NCBI GenBank assembly: GCA_963738625.1
Contig: CAVTXH010000020.1
Span: 874,335 to 938,334, forward strand
Direction: 5' to 3'
Source: UBA7672 sp963738625
GTDB taxonomy: Bacteria; Pseudomonadota; Alphaproteobacteria; Caulobacterales; Hyphomonadaceae
Length of the DNA stretch: 64,000 nucleotides
Below are positions 35,832 to 44,356 of this stretch, piece by piece. The notes beneath the pieces were generated by a model that did not search any database, had not been told where the DNA came from, and was given only the letters and a program-made list of their open reading frames with translations. Each line of letters opens with the position of its first letter. Within the stretch, counting starts at the first letter, position 1. The position numbers and the translations under genes are program-made.

Positions 35832-36413
35832 ATGGGAAACTTCGTAGACTTCAATGAGCTGAAGGAGCGAGTTTCCTTCGGCCAAACTATCGACCTGCTC
35901 GGAATTCAGATGAAGAAGTCCGGCGCACAATGGCGCGGCGCATGTCCGGCCTGCAAGAAAGGTGGAGACCGCGCTCTTGTCGTCACTGACAGCAAAGCGT
36001 TTTTCTGCTTCTCGGCGCACAAGGGCGGCGACCAGATCGCGCTCGTCGCGCATGTCCGCAACTGCTCGGTGAAGGAAGCTGCGCAGTTTCTCTCGGAGGG
36101 CACCGCATCATCCGAGACCGTTCCTCCTACCGTTCCCAAGGAAGGGAGCGGGGATGAAGTGAGAAAGGCACTCGCCCCGCTTGCCTACTTGGAGCCATCG
36201 CACGAAGCGGTCATCGCGCTGGGCTTCGACCCCATCGTGGCCGCTCGCCTAGGCATCGGCTACGCACCGAAAGGGCTTTGCCGGGGCAGGGTCGCGGTTC
36301 CGATTCGAGACGAGCAGGGCAACCTTCTCGGCTACATCGGGCTTGAAGACCCGCCCTGGCTCCCGCCTGACTTCCAAACCAACGTCGTAGCGTTCAAGGC
36401 AAAGTCAGCCTGA
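35832..36413 (+). CDS. CHC2 zinc-finger (primase-type) protein
   Basis: 193 residues from the ATG at 35832 (GGAG seven bases before). The N-terminal part 'VDFNELKERVSFGQTIDLLGI' and 'GACPACKKGGDRALVV...AFFCFSAHKGGDQIALVAHVR' is the DnaG CHC2 zinc ribbon (Cys-x2-Cys, then Cys-x3-His) with the downstream 'KEAAQFL' helix. The TOPRIM catalytic domain is absent. The C-terminal 'LGIGYAPKGLCRGRVAVPIRDEQGNLLGYIGLE' is a Toprim-N-like fragment. It may recruit a replicative function during transfer or act in replication of the excised circle. A terminator follows. Confidence 0.82.
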   Translation: MGNFVDFNELKERVSFGQTIDLLGIQMKKSGAQWRGACPACKKGGDRALVVTDSKAFFCFSAHKGGDQIALVAHVRNCSVKEAAQFLSEGTASSETVPPTVPKEGSGDEVRKALAPLAYLEPSHEAVIALGFDPIVAARLGIGYAPKGLCRGRVAVPIRDEQGNLLGYIGLEDPPWLPPDFQTNVVAFKAKSA

Positions 36414-36426
36414 CGAACGCGACCTT

Positions 36427-36457
36427 GAAGCGCCCTCACACGGCGCTTCCGTTTTTT
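36427..36457 (+). terminator. Rho-independent terminator after the CHC2 gene
   Basis: Eight-bp stem GAAGCGCC / GGCGCTTC, 7-nt loop, then CG and TTTTTT. It closes the cluster ending at 36413. Confidence 0.92.
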
Positions 36458-36574
36458 AAAAACTACTGACGGCTCACCCCAGAACATTTTGCGCCAGGAG
36501 TGGGGATACCGCCTCATGGCGCACGGTGACACCAGTCCGGGTCGGCACATGATGCTCCTCGAAAGGAGACCATC

Positions 36575-36709
36575 ATGGACACCAAACGCATGATTGAGCA
36601 CTTCAAGAACCGCGAGCGTCCCGTGGACATTCGCGCCGCCATCGAACGCCTGGAACGCGCCGTCACTGCCATCAATGCCTTGCTGAAGGAGTTGCACCAT
36701 GGACAGTAA
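36575..36709 (+). CDS. 44-residue helical microprotein
   Basis: MDTKRMIEHFKNRERPVDIR, then AAIERLERAVTAINALLKEL and HHGQ. The ATG follows AGGAGACCATC with good spacing. The sequence is amphipathic ('IRAAIERLERAVTAINALL'), so a coiled-coil or DNA/protein-binding helix is possible. Its 3' end overlaps the next gene by 11 bp, so the two are translationally coupled. No family recognised. Confidence 0.7.
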   Translation: MDTKRMIEHFKNRERPVDIRAAIERLERAVTAINALLKELHHGQ

Positions 36710-36914
36710 CCGCATCCGCGCACTGCTCGACCAACGCGACGAACTCGACCGAGAACTCTTGACCTTAGTCGGAGGGAACACCACGTCGCCAAGCCCGCGC
36801 AAGCCCGTCGCATGTTCCGTCTGCAACGGCGAAGGCCACACGGCCCGCACCTGTCCGACGAAGTCAACACTCCGCATCGTAGAGCCCAACCCGAACGGCA
36901 ACGACGCGGTGTGA
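36699..36914 (+). CDS. Zinc-knuckle (CCHC) microprotein
   Basis: 71 residues; ATG after AAGGAGTTGCACC. A helical N-terminus (MDSNRIRALLDQRDELDREL) precedes CSVCNGEGHTARTC, which fits Cx2Cx4Hx4C exactly, the zinc knuckle that binds single-stranded nucleic acid in retroviral nucleocapsids and many eukaryotic proteins. Bacterial examples occur on phages and islands. It is coupled to the preceding 44-residue gene. Probably binds RNA or ssDNA. Confidence 0.75.
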   Translation: MDSNRIRALLDQRDELDRELLTLVGGNTTSPSPRKPVACSVCNGEGHTARTCPTKSTLRIVEPNPNGNDAV

Positions 36915-36927
36915 TCGGGGTAGATGT

Positions 36928-37001
36928 TTGACATTGTGAAAACTCACTCTCGCGCACCTGTCTCTGAATCTCTCGGGGACAGGTAGCGAGAGGAGAGTGG
37001 T
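36928..37001 (+). promoter_or_regulatory. TTGACA promoter element and 5'UTR hairpin in front of the DUF3768 gene
   Basis: TTGACA at 36928-36933 is a perfect -35 box; the -10 is weak. In the leader, CACTCTC (36945-36951) pairs with GAGAGTG (36993-36999), and ACCTGTC (36956-36962) with GACAGGT (36978-36984). The outer stem includes the end of the Shine-Dalgarno region (GAGGAGAG before the ATG at 37002), so translation could be controlled by folding. Confidence 0.45.
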
Positions 37002-37340
37002 ATGGACATGGTCGACCGCGCCCGGCACACGGAGCGCATCCGGGAACTAAACGACGAATTCAGAACCACGCTCGTGGGCGGCGAAGTCCTCATCACGCCA
37101 GGCGTTCAAGAATTGCACGGCACGATGGAGGTGCTTGAGTGCGTCAGGGCATTCAAGGACTTCACGGAAGACAACGACCCACACGGTGAGCACGACTTCA
37201 TCTCGTTCGGTTTTCGCGGGCAAAGAGTATTCGCCAAAATCGACTACTACGCCCCGGACATGCAACACGGGAGCGAAGACCCCAGCGACCCGGAGAAGAC
37301 AACCCGGGTGCTGACCGTGCTGCTTGCATCAGAGTATTGA
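37002..37340 (+). CDS. DUF3768 domain protein
   Basis: 112 residues with the family's typical text: 'RIRELNDEFRTTLVGGEVLITPGVQEL', 'VRAFKDFTEDNDPHGEHDFISFGFRGQRVFAKIDYYAPDM', 'TTRVLTVLLASEY'. DUF3768 proteins are small, of unknown function, and frequent on alphaproteobacterial plasmids and integrative elements, often near conjugation genes. That matches this position. Its 5' leader may fold over the ribosome site. It is followed by a strong terminator. Confidence 0.9.
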   Translation: MDMVDRARHTERIRELNDEFRTTLVGGEVLITPGVQELHGTMEVLECVRAFKDFTEDNDPHGEHDFISFGFRGQRVFAKIDYYAPDMQHGSEDPSDPEKTTRVLTVLLASEY

Positions 37341-37345
37341 GGCTT

Positions 37346-37373
37346 AGGCCGTCCGCGAGGGCGGCCTTATTTT
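37346..37373 (+). terminator. Rho-independent terminator after the DUF3768 gene
   Basis: AGGCCGTCC / GGGCGGCCT (9 bp with one G-U), GCGA tetraloop at 37355-37358, then TATTTT. Confidence 0.9.
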
Positions 37374-37786
37374 CAGCGAACTACGCTTTGTTCGGTAGCC
37401 TTGCCCCCTCCCCCCGGCAGCGGCGTTAACAGGCGCAGACCCGTTCGCCGAGATGATCAACGGCCCCTAAAAGGCCGAGGTCCCTCCACAGGCGGCCTGC
37501 CCTGGCGCTGAAGCAGGCCTTTGTTGGGCCGTGTTTCCGCACGGAAACGCCTTGTCGGGATCGCGATGCGGAGCCCACATCGCCCGTCAGCCGTCCTTGT
37601 GAAAGCCTAGGCGGCCAATTGTTACCTACGGCCGGAATACCCCCCGTCTCCGGACAGTCGGACCAAACATTACGAATTCACGTACTGGGGCCATTGCGGA
37701 CCGTTGAGGAGCCGCTTCGGGCCGCCTTGCAAGACGGCGTCCTGGGAATACTCTTCAGAGGTCGTTTGTCGGGTTGGGGTCATCTA
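37374..37786. other. Gene-free stretch before the first alpha/beta hydrolase
   Basis: No gene is supported in these 413 bases. They hold a small palindrome GTTTCCG-CA-CGGAAAC (37533-37548). At 37690-37786 they hold a segment whose encoded text resembles the segment before the second hydrolase (38989-39083), so the tandem duplication included upstream DNA. Confidence 0.5.
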
Positions 37787-38815
37787 ATGCGCTTCGCACC
37801 TGTGACAGCCTTGGCGCTGTTGATCGCTGCTCTTCCGTCCTGCGCGTTATTGCCGACCATGCGCAATTTTGACCTCTACGCGACGCCCCACCAGCGCGTT
37901 GACATCGGCGCTGGCCGCCACATCCACATGGTGTGCATGGGAGAGGGCAGCCCGACTGTCATCCTGAGTGCGGGCGGTAACGACTGGTCTGCAGGTTGGC
38001 GCCTGGTTCAACCCGACATCGCCAGGACGACGAAGGTATGCAGCTGGGACCGTGCCGGGAACGGCTTCAGCAGCGGCAGTCCCGACCCCCAGGACATCGT
38101 CCACACCGAAGACGATCTTGAGCGGGCGCTTGACGGCGCCGGCTTGACTGGCCCTCTGGTGATGGTGGGGCACTCCCATGGCGCCCTCGAGACATTGCTC
38201 TTTGCCGATCGCCATCCTGATCGCGTGGCGGCCATGGTGCTGGTCGACCCATCGAAACCGGATCAGGACGAGCTAACTGCGCGTGCCGCGCCGGCGCTTG
38301 CGGCTTTTGGCGAAAAATTCAACGCGCAGTCTTTGGATCGGACTCGCGCCTGCGTTCGGGCGCGGAAGAACACCGATGGCGATGATCCGCCCGAATGCGC
38401 CGGCATTCTCCTTCGCTACCCGGAGCCGATGCGCACAAATCTCCGCGGGGCTGCGAAAAATGACCCTCTGTATTGGGATGCGTATCTGTCGCTCTGGGAG
38501 TCGTTAGAGCGCAGTCACAAACTGGCTATCAATGAAAAGCGGGACTACGGGGCGATGCCGCTGATCGTGTTAAGAGCTGGCATGGCCGTCCAGTATCCGG
38601 CGATGCCGCCGGACGCCGAAAAAGAGATTCCGGCCTTGCGAGCCTCCAGCAAAGCAAGTGCGGAGGCGCTAACGCGCTTGTCCAGTCGCGGCGTCGTGGA
38701 GACGGTGCCGGACTCTGCTCACGTGATCCAGGTTCAGAAGCCAAAGGCTGTCATCAACGCAATCGAACGCGCCATCACCGCAGCCAGGGCGAACGTCGCA
38801 GCCCTTCATCACTGA
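37787..38815 (+). CDS. Alpha/beta-hydrolase lipoprotein, copy 1
   Basis: 342 residues from the ATG at 37787. A signal ends in a lipobox (AALPSC), predicting a membrane-anchored enzyme. The hydrolase core has the oxyanion strand 'PTVILSAGGNDWSAGWRLVQ', 'CSWDRAGNGFSSGS', nucleophile elbow 'VMVGHSHGALETLL' (GxSxG, Ser about residue 128), catalytic Asp in 'MVLVDPSKPDQ', and the His in 'VPDSAHVIQVQ' near the C-terminus, so the triad is complete. Substrate unknown; an esterase or peptidase is possible. It is the first of two tandem paralogues. Confidence 0.85.
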   Translation: MRFAPVTALALLIAALPSCALLPTMRNFDLYATPHQRVDIGAGRHIHMVCMGEGSPTVILSAGGNDWSAGWRLVQPDIARTTKVCSWDRAGNGFSSGSPDPQDIVHTEDDLERALDGAGLTGPLVMVGHSHGALETLLFADRHPDRVAAMVLVDPSKPDQDELTARAAPALAAFGEKFNAQSLDRTRACVRARKNTDGDDPPECAGILLRYPEPMRTNLRGAAKNDPLYWDAYLSLWESLERSHKLAINEKRDYGAMPLIVLRAGMAVQYPAMPPDAEKEIPALRASSKASAEALTRLSSRGVVETVPDSAHVIQVQKPKAVINAIERAITAARANVAALHH

Positions 38816-39083
38816 ACGAACTCGCGACCGGGACGATACTTGAACGGATGCGAACGGCTGCTTGGAGGCGAGATCCAGACCTCGCCAAGGGATAGCCCCG
38901 AAGGGCGTAGGCGGCCCCATTCCGGTCATCCGAGACGCTCAGGGCAACAGATGGATTCTCAGCAACGCCAAAATTTGCGGGCTGGCGCAATGCAGATTAT
39001 TCAGCACGCCTTGCCGATCGCGTTGCATGATGGCGTATTAGTTATGCATTTTAGCACGCGTTTGTCGGGTTGGGGGAGATGTA

Positions 39084-40106
39084 ATGCGTTTTGCATTCGT
39101 AACCGCGTTCGCTCTGCTGAGCGCGACGCTCTCCTCGTGCTCGATCCTGATTCCCTCTCTCAACTATGACCTCTACGCAACTCCACAGCAGCGTGTTGCG
39201 ATCGGGGACACGCGGAACATTCACATGGTGTGCATGGGAAACGGAAGCCCGACCGTAGTCCTTAGTGCAGGCGCCGGCGGATGGTCAGCGGCTTGGCGCC
39301 TGGTTCAACCCACGATCGCCTCGACCACAAAAGTGTGCGCTTGGGATCGCGCCGGCAATGGCTTCAGCAGCGGCAGCTCTGACCAGCAGGACATTGCGCA
39401 TACAGAAGACGATCTTGAGCGGGCTCTTGCCGCCGCTGGACTGGACGGCCCTCTGGTGATGGTTGCCCACTCCATCGGCTCATTCGAGACATTTCTGTTC
39501 GCCGACCGCCACCCGGACCGCGTGGCGGCCATGGTGCTGGTCGATCCATCGACGCCGGATCAGGTCGAACAGTATGCACGTGCCGCGCCTGCGCTCATGG
39601 CTTGGTCCGCGAAGTCGGATGAGCTGTCTTTCAGCAAGATCCGCTCTTGCATAAGCACGAAGAGAAGTGTCGGCGAAATTCCACCGCCTGAATGCGGCTC
39701 CCTCCTTTCCAGCTATCCCGAGCCGCTACGCACAAATCTCCTCATGGCGTCGAATGAGCCTATGTATTGGGAGACTTACATGTCGTTTTTCGACCAGCGA
39801 GAGCGCAATTCGAAACTGGCGATCAATGAAAAGCGGAACTATGGCGCGATGCCGCTGATCGTCCTGAATGCTGGCGTCTACAACTTTCCAGCAGCGCCTG
39901 CGGACGCGCAAAAAGAAGCTCCGGCGTTGAAGGCTTTTATTAGGACCGAGCATGAGGCGATTGCCCGCCTGTCCACCCGTGGCGTTGTGGAGTCGGTGCC
40001 GGACTCTGCTCATGGGATTCCCATCCAGAAGCCGCAGGTTGTTATCGAGGCAATTGAAAGGGCCATCGACGCCGCTCGGGCGAACGCTGCAGCGATTCAC
40101 CGCTGA
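39084..40106 (+). CDS. Alpha/beta-hydrolase lipoprotein, copy 2
   Basis: 340 residues, clearly paralogous to the gene at 37787: the same order, 'LYATPQQRVAIGDTRNIHMVCMGNGSPTVVLSAG', 'CAWDRAGNGFSSGSSDQQDIAHTEDDLERAL', 'MVAHSIGSFETFLFADRHPDRVAAMVLVDPS', 'VPDSAHGIPIQ'. The elbow reads AHSIG, so the first Gly of GxSxG is Ala; Ser, Asp and His remain. A lipoprotein signal (TLSSC) is present. The two copies share upstream text as well. The 267 bp between them hold only that duplicated leader. Confidence 0.85.
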   Translation: MRFAFVTAFALLSATLSSCSILIPSLNYDLYATPQQRVAIGDTRNIHMVCMGNGSPTVVLSAGAGGWSAAWRLVQPTIASTTKVCAWDRAGNGFSSGSSDQQDIAHTEDDLERALAAAGLDGPLVMVAHSIGSFETFLFADRHPDRVAAMVLVDPSTPDQVEQYARAAPALMAWSAKSDELSFSKIRSCISTKRSVGEIPPPECGSLLSSYPEPLRTNLLMASNEPMYWETYMSFFDQRERNSKLAINEKRNYGAMPLIVLNAGVYNFPAAPADAQKEAPALKAFIRTEHEAIARLSTRGVVESVPDSAHGIPIQKPQVVIEAIERAIDAARANAAAIHR

Positions 40107-40162
40107 CTGAGCGCGCAAGCGGGATCGAATTGCAGCAAGTCCAATGGCAGCCTTGGTTTAGG

Positions 40163-40220
40163 TTTCTACGACGCCCGCCCTGAGGTGATAGCGGCGTGCG
40201 CTGGGCGGGCGTCGTAGAAA
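40163..40220. repeat. Perfect 18-bp inverted repeat at the left end of the IS91-type element
   Basis: TTTCTACGACGCCCGCCC (40163-40180) and its complement (40203-40220), with a 22-nt loop. It lies 3' of the IS91-type transposase gene. IS91 elements carry replication/termination hairpins at their ends rather than terminal inverted repeats, so this is a candidate end or origin structure. No gene lies between 40221 and 40478. Confidence 0.6.
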
Positions 40221-40478
40221 GCCCCATGTCTGACCCGCGGACGACGGGGGTGGTCTATGGATATTTGAAGGTGTCGACGGAGCGCGCACGCTTGGTGCGA
40301 TGCCGGATGCGGCGATCTGAGCTCTGAACCGGTCGAGGATGAGGCCGTTGGACGGTGGCGTCTGGCGTTGGAGCAGGCGTTCGCGCGGTGAACGCGCCGG
40401 TTGAGCGCAGGGCGGCGCGTCCCTCGCAGTGGGAGGGGTGATGAGAAGCGATGGTGGCAGGGGTAGTCGCCATGGCGC

Positions 40479-41680
40479 TCATGAGCTGTCGATCGTCAGG
40501 GTTGGCGTCGATGTCCGCCGTGGCCGCAGCCAGGACGCCCTCTCGATGATCTGACTGAGGATCATCTTGCCGCCGCAGCACGGGCATGGCGTCGGAACAG
40601 GCGCAGCCTCGGCGATCGGCTCTGCAGTCTCGGGCGCCGGCTGCGATGGCGCCATCCGATCGGCCAGTAGCTCACGCGCGCGGGCGACGCGCTTCGCGCG
40701 CTGGGTGTTGGCGAGGAACCCGACATGGCGGATGCGATGGAACCGGTCGGGGAGGACATGGGAGAGGAACCGGCGCATGAACTCGGAGGCGCCGAGGGTC
40801 ATCGATCCGTAGCGGTTCGCGCCGGCCTTGCGGTAGTCCTTGACCTTGAACGTGACCCGCTGGCCGTCGAATGCGGTGATGCGGCTGTTCGAGATGGCGA
40901 TGCGGTGGGTGTAGCGGGCGAGATAGGAGAGCACCTGCTCGGGCCCGGCAAACGGTTGCTTGGCATAGACGACCCAGTCGCGCCGGCGCTCCTGACTGAT
41001 CATCGCGGCGAATGCCGCCCCGTCCGCCAAGCTCTCGTTGCGTCCAAAGAACCGGAGCTCGCCTTCGGCATGGAGCGCTTCGAGGCGCTCGCACATCAGC
41101 CGGCGGAACAGGCGCGAGAGACGCGTACGGGCAGGAAGAACCGTTCGGCGCAGTCGATCCAGCGCGAGCCGTCCGGCGATAATCCGCCGCCGGGGACGAT
41201 GCCGTGGATATGAGGGTGATGGGTCATGGCTGAACCCCAGGTGTGCAGCACCAGGGTTGCGCCGAGCTTTGCGCCCAGATGCTTCGGGTCGGCGCCAATG
41301 GTGAGCAGCGTCTCCGCCGTCGCCTTGAACAGGGCGTCGTAGACAGCAGCCTTGTTGGTGAATGCGATGTCGGCGATCGCCGCCGGCAGCGTGAACACGA
41401 CGTGGTAATAGGCCACGGGCAGGAGGTCCCGACGTCGGGCCTCCAGCCAGTCATAGGCCGCCGCAGCCTGGCACTTCGGGCAACTCCGGTTGCGACAGGA
41501 GTTGTAGGCGACGTCGATGTGGGCGCAGTCCTCGCAGGCGCTGACATGGCCGCCGAGAACTGCGGTGCGACAGGCCTCGATCGCCGAGACTGCACGGTGC
41601 TGGTCGCGGCTGAGCCCCGCTCGCAACGACGCCCCGAGGCTGCGGACTATGTCCGCAACCTCGAACTGTGGGCGTGGCAA
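40479..41680 (-). pseudogene. tnp: IS91-family HUH transposase, frameshifted
   Basis: The N-terminal frame from the TTG at 41680 has the zinc-binding cysteines (HVSACEDCAHIDVAYNSC, CPKC) and the HUH motif 'HHPHIHGIVPGGG', then runs 'FFLPVRV'. A base is missing around 41116-41124. The other frame, starting at 41096, carries on with 'MCERLEALHAEGELRFFG', 'PFAGPEQVLSYLARYTHRIAISNSRI' and 'FLSHVLPDRFHRIRHVGFL', containing the two-tyrosine region. About 400 residues when joined. It would have acted by rolling-circle transposition. Not functional as sequenced. Confidence 0.88.
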
Positions 41681-41687
41681 GGCGCCG

Positions 41688-41806
41688 TCAGCGCGGCGGG
41701 CGCTCGATCGCCGGCAGACTGTCGAACGGGCTCATCGTCGCCTGGATCAACTTGGGCGAGACCCTTGTGTAGATCGTGGTGGTCTCCAGCTTGGCGTGGC
41801 CGAGCA
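41688..41806 (-). pseudogene. C-terminal fragment of the IS91-associated tyrosine recombinase
   Basis: Minus-strand text GHAKLETTTIYTRVSPKLIQ, then ATMSPFDSLPAIERPPR and a stop at 41688. It carries the catalytic Tyr (TIYTRV) and is the natural continuation of the fragment at 44357-45127, which ends in 'VIQVML'. The two are separated by the serine-recombinase element. Confidence 0.9.
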
Positions 41807-41836
41807 GCCATGAGTCATAATGCGCCTATGTCTACG

Positions 41837-43894
41837 TCATTGAAAGGCGAAGGATTGTTGTGTGGGGTTGGATGTTCGCGGGCGCTTTATCTGCAGTGAC
41901 GCGCGGTGCGCCTCCACATCTTCTGCCTTGATGACCCAGGGCGCGCCTTGGCAGACCTGCAGCGCCTTGAGTTCTCCCAGCCGGATCATGCGGAACACCG
42001 TCATTCTTGCGACGCCGATAATCTTGGCCGCCTCTCCGAGCGTGAGCTCGCCGCGTTCGGCCTGTTCGCCCTGTCTGTAGACGTCGATCTGGTGGTGATT
42101 GCGGAACCCCCGGACGCGCGGTTCGCTCCAGCCATTGCCGTGTCCAGTCTTGACGCCGCAGCGATTGAGCAGCCGCGCAATCTGCCGGTCGGGCATCAGC
42201 CGCGCGAGCTCCCTTATGCGCGACGGCAGGTCTTCGCCATCCTGCCAGCGATACTGGCCCGCGGCGGTGATCCGGATCTTGAGACTTAGCGCCGTGTGAT
42301 CTCCGCCTTGCCAGTGCAGGATCATTTCGATCGAACCGCCATCCTTGCGAACGACGATCTCGTTGAGTGCGGCGCGCAGGATCCGCTTTCGCGTAACCGC
42401 GGTGGCCGCCGGATGCCGCCAGGCGCGTTCGAGGTCAGCGCCAAGATGCATCAGTTGTTGGCGCTCCTCATCTCCGAGCACCGCAGGGCGACGGGCGATC
42501 AGGTCTACGATCTCCTTTTCGATCCTCTGTGCGGCCAGCAGTGCTTCGTTCCAGCGGCGCTCCAGTTCGCTGGCCACGAGACGATTTGCAGGATCGACGG
42601 CGTCGTATTGGCGGCGGGCATGGCCGACCTCATACCGCGCCTGTTCCAGCGCCAGTTCCAGCTGCCGCTGCGCGGCTGACATCTCGCTTGCAAGCGTCTC
42701 GATCGTTCGCATCGCCGCATCGACGCCGAGCGGCTTCAGGACCCGGAGCACCTCAGCGGTGACGGCGCGATCCGCCCCGTCCCCCGCCAGCGAGATGCAG
42801 CGCTCCGTGCCGTGGTTCATGCAGGCGCCGGAGCACCGGTAGCGTCCATAAACGCCGCTGTAAAAGACATGAAGCTTGCGCCCGCAATGCGCGCAGCGCA
42901 GCAGTCCCGCCAGCAGCAAATCCCCGCGCCTGACGGCCCCCTTGACCGCCGCGCTGCCCATCGCATTGGCATTTTCGGCGATCACGCGCTGATTTCTCTC
43001 GAACTCGTCCCAGGCAATGTAGCCCTCGTGCCGATCTTTCAGGAGCACATCCCATTCCTCCTGCGTTCGGCGCACGCCGCGCCTTACGCGCTTGCGACCC
43101 GAACTCAATACTGACCCGGCTCGTCGTGCGACCGAATGCATGGCGCCCGCATAGACCGGGTTGGTCAGGATATTGTGCACGGTGTTGTAGGCAGGTTGCC
43201 TCCAGTTTACGTTGCGCTCGTCCGGTTTGCGCCCTCTGACGGGCAAGGCGATGCTTTCCTCGCGGAGCCAGACATGCACCTGGCGTGCGCTCCGGAACTC
43301 TCTGAACTTTGAGAAGACAAGCAACAAGGCGTCCTGGACGCGCTGGTCCGGATCTTTCGTAATCCTGTCACGGCCGGCTTTCACATAGCCGGCGGCGACC
43401 CGCAGGAACAGCTCGCCGCGCCGCGCCTTCTGCCTCAGCGCCTCGTGTGATCGCTGGCGGAACATCGACAACTCAAGCTCGCTCATGGTTCCCTTCATGC
43501 CAAGAAGCAACCGGTCATTGGGATGGCGAGGATCGTAGATTCCATCCTCGTCGACGATAAGGGTTCCAACCAATCCACAGAACTCGATCAGCGTGTGCCA
43601 GTCGCGGCCATTGCGCGCCAGCCTGGAGGCTTCGATCGCGAGAACCGCGCCGACGCGACCTTCACAGATCGCGGAAAGCAGGCGCTCGAAGCCCGGCCGC
43701 TGGGTCCCTCCGCCCGAACGACCGAGGTCCTCATCGATCGTTTCGACCTGTGACCAGCCCAGCTGGCGGGCGCGGTCGGCAAGACCATACTGCCGGAGGC
43801 GGCTCTCATGATTGTGGAGCAGCTGATCGGCTGTCGATTGCCGGACATAAACGCAGGCGATGCGGAGAAGATGTTCAGCCGTGATCTTGGTCAT
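41837..43894 (-). CDS. Large serine recombinase with C-terminal helix-turn-helix
   Basis: 685 residues. The resolvase domain has catalytic Ser20 (CVYVRQSTADQ), the 'VLAIEASRLARNGRDW' arginines, and 'LELSMFRQRSHEALRQKARRG'. The recombinase domain covers about 150-280 ('YNTVHNILTNPVYAGAMHSVARRAG'). A zinc ribbon follows ('LRCAHCGRKLHVFYSGVYGRYRCSG'), then a coiled coil (about 390-470) and a C-terminal helix-turn-helix like MerR/excisionase ('LTLGEAAKIIGVARMTVFRMIRLGELKALQV'). It probably integrates and excises the surrounding element at specific DNA sites. The reading frame is intact, so it may be active. Confidence 0.94.
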   Translation of the reverse strand: MTKITAEHLLRIACVYVRQSTADQLLHNHESRLRQYGLADRARQLGWSQVETIDEDLGRSGGGTQRPGFERLLSAICEGRVGAVLAIEASRLARNGRDWHTLIEFCGLVGTLIVDEDGIYDPRHPNDRLLLGMKGTMSELELSMFRQRSHEALRQKARRGELFLRVAAGYVKAGRDRITKDPDQRVQDALLLVFSKFREFRSARQVHVWLREESIALPVRGRKPDERNVNWRQPAYNTVHNILTNPVYAGAMHSVARRAGSVLSSGRKRVRRGVRRTQEEWDVLLKDRHEGYIAWDEFERNQRVIAENANAMGSAAVKGAVRRGDLLLAGLLRCAHCGRKLHVFYSGVYGRYRCSGACMNHGTERCISLAGDGADRAVTAEVLRVLKPLGVDAAMRTIETLASEMSAAQRQLELALEQARYEVGHARRQYDAVDPANRLVASELERRWNEALLAAQRIEKEIVDLIARRPAVLGDEERQQLMHLGADLERAWRHPAATAVTRKRILRAALNEIVVRKDGGSIEMILHWQGGDHTALSLKIRITAAGQYRWQDGEDLPSRIRELARLMPDRQIARLLNRCGVKTGHGNGWSEPRVRGFRNHHQIDVYRQGEQAERGELTLGEAAKIIGVARMTVFRMIRLGELKALQVCQGAPWVIKAEDVEAHRASLQIKRPRTSNPTQQSFAFQ

Positions 43895-44259
43895 CGCTCG
43901 CCTCCCGGTTCGCCAGAGCGATCGCGATTTCCGCCAGCATCGCCTCCACTAGCGCGCGCAGTTCCTTCTTCTTCGGCGGTGACAGATCGACGGCGGGCGT
44001 CTCGTCGTCGAACAGGCTTGGGGGCAGACGCCTCGATCGATTTGACATGCTCGCTCTTCTCCCGCGCTGAGTCGGATACGAGCAAGCCTAAGAGCACATC
44101 GATCTCAGAGCGCAGCGAACGCAGGATCTCCAAAGGAAATCGCGGCTCGTCGCAAAGCGCATGACGCGACGCCGATTCTTGCGTCATCCATGCCGGAAGC
44201 TGCGCGGTCGATCCGTCCGGTTGCAAGATCACCAGAAATTCAAGATTTCTGAGCGACAA
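43891..44259 (-). CDS. Companion protein of the serine recombinase
   Basis: 122 residues, overlapping the recombinase by the ATGA at 43891-43894. 'LRNLEFLVILQPDGSTAQLPAWMTQESASRHALCDEPRFPLEILRSLRSEIDVLL' starts a compact domain; the last 50 residues are Arg/Ala/Gly-rich and likely flexible. I do not know the family. Coupling to the recombinase suggests a direction factor or regulator, as with many serine integrases, but this is inference. Confidence 0.65.
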   Translation of the reverse strand: MSLRNLEFLVILQPDGSTAQLPAWMTQESASRHALCDEPRFPLEILRSLRSEIDVLLGLLVSDSAREKSEHVKSIEASAPKPVRRRDARRRSVTAEEEGTARASGGDAGGNRDRSGEPGGER

Positions 44260-44356
44260 TCGGGCAATGATCGGTACCAGCTCACCGCACCGCGGGTGAA
44301 ACGGATACCAGATCCGCGCCTCGACCGGGTGTTCGTCGGCAGTATGTCGTTGTTCT

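Noticed and set aside
40255..40587. A 110-codon minus-strand open frame past the IS91 transposase
   Set aside because: It overlaps the transposase 3' end in another frame and has low-complexity Pro/Thr/Ala content.
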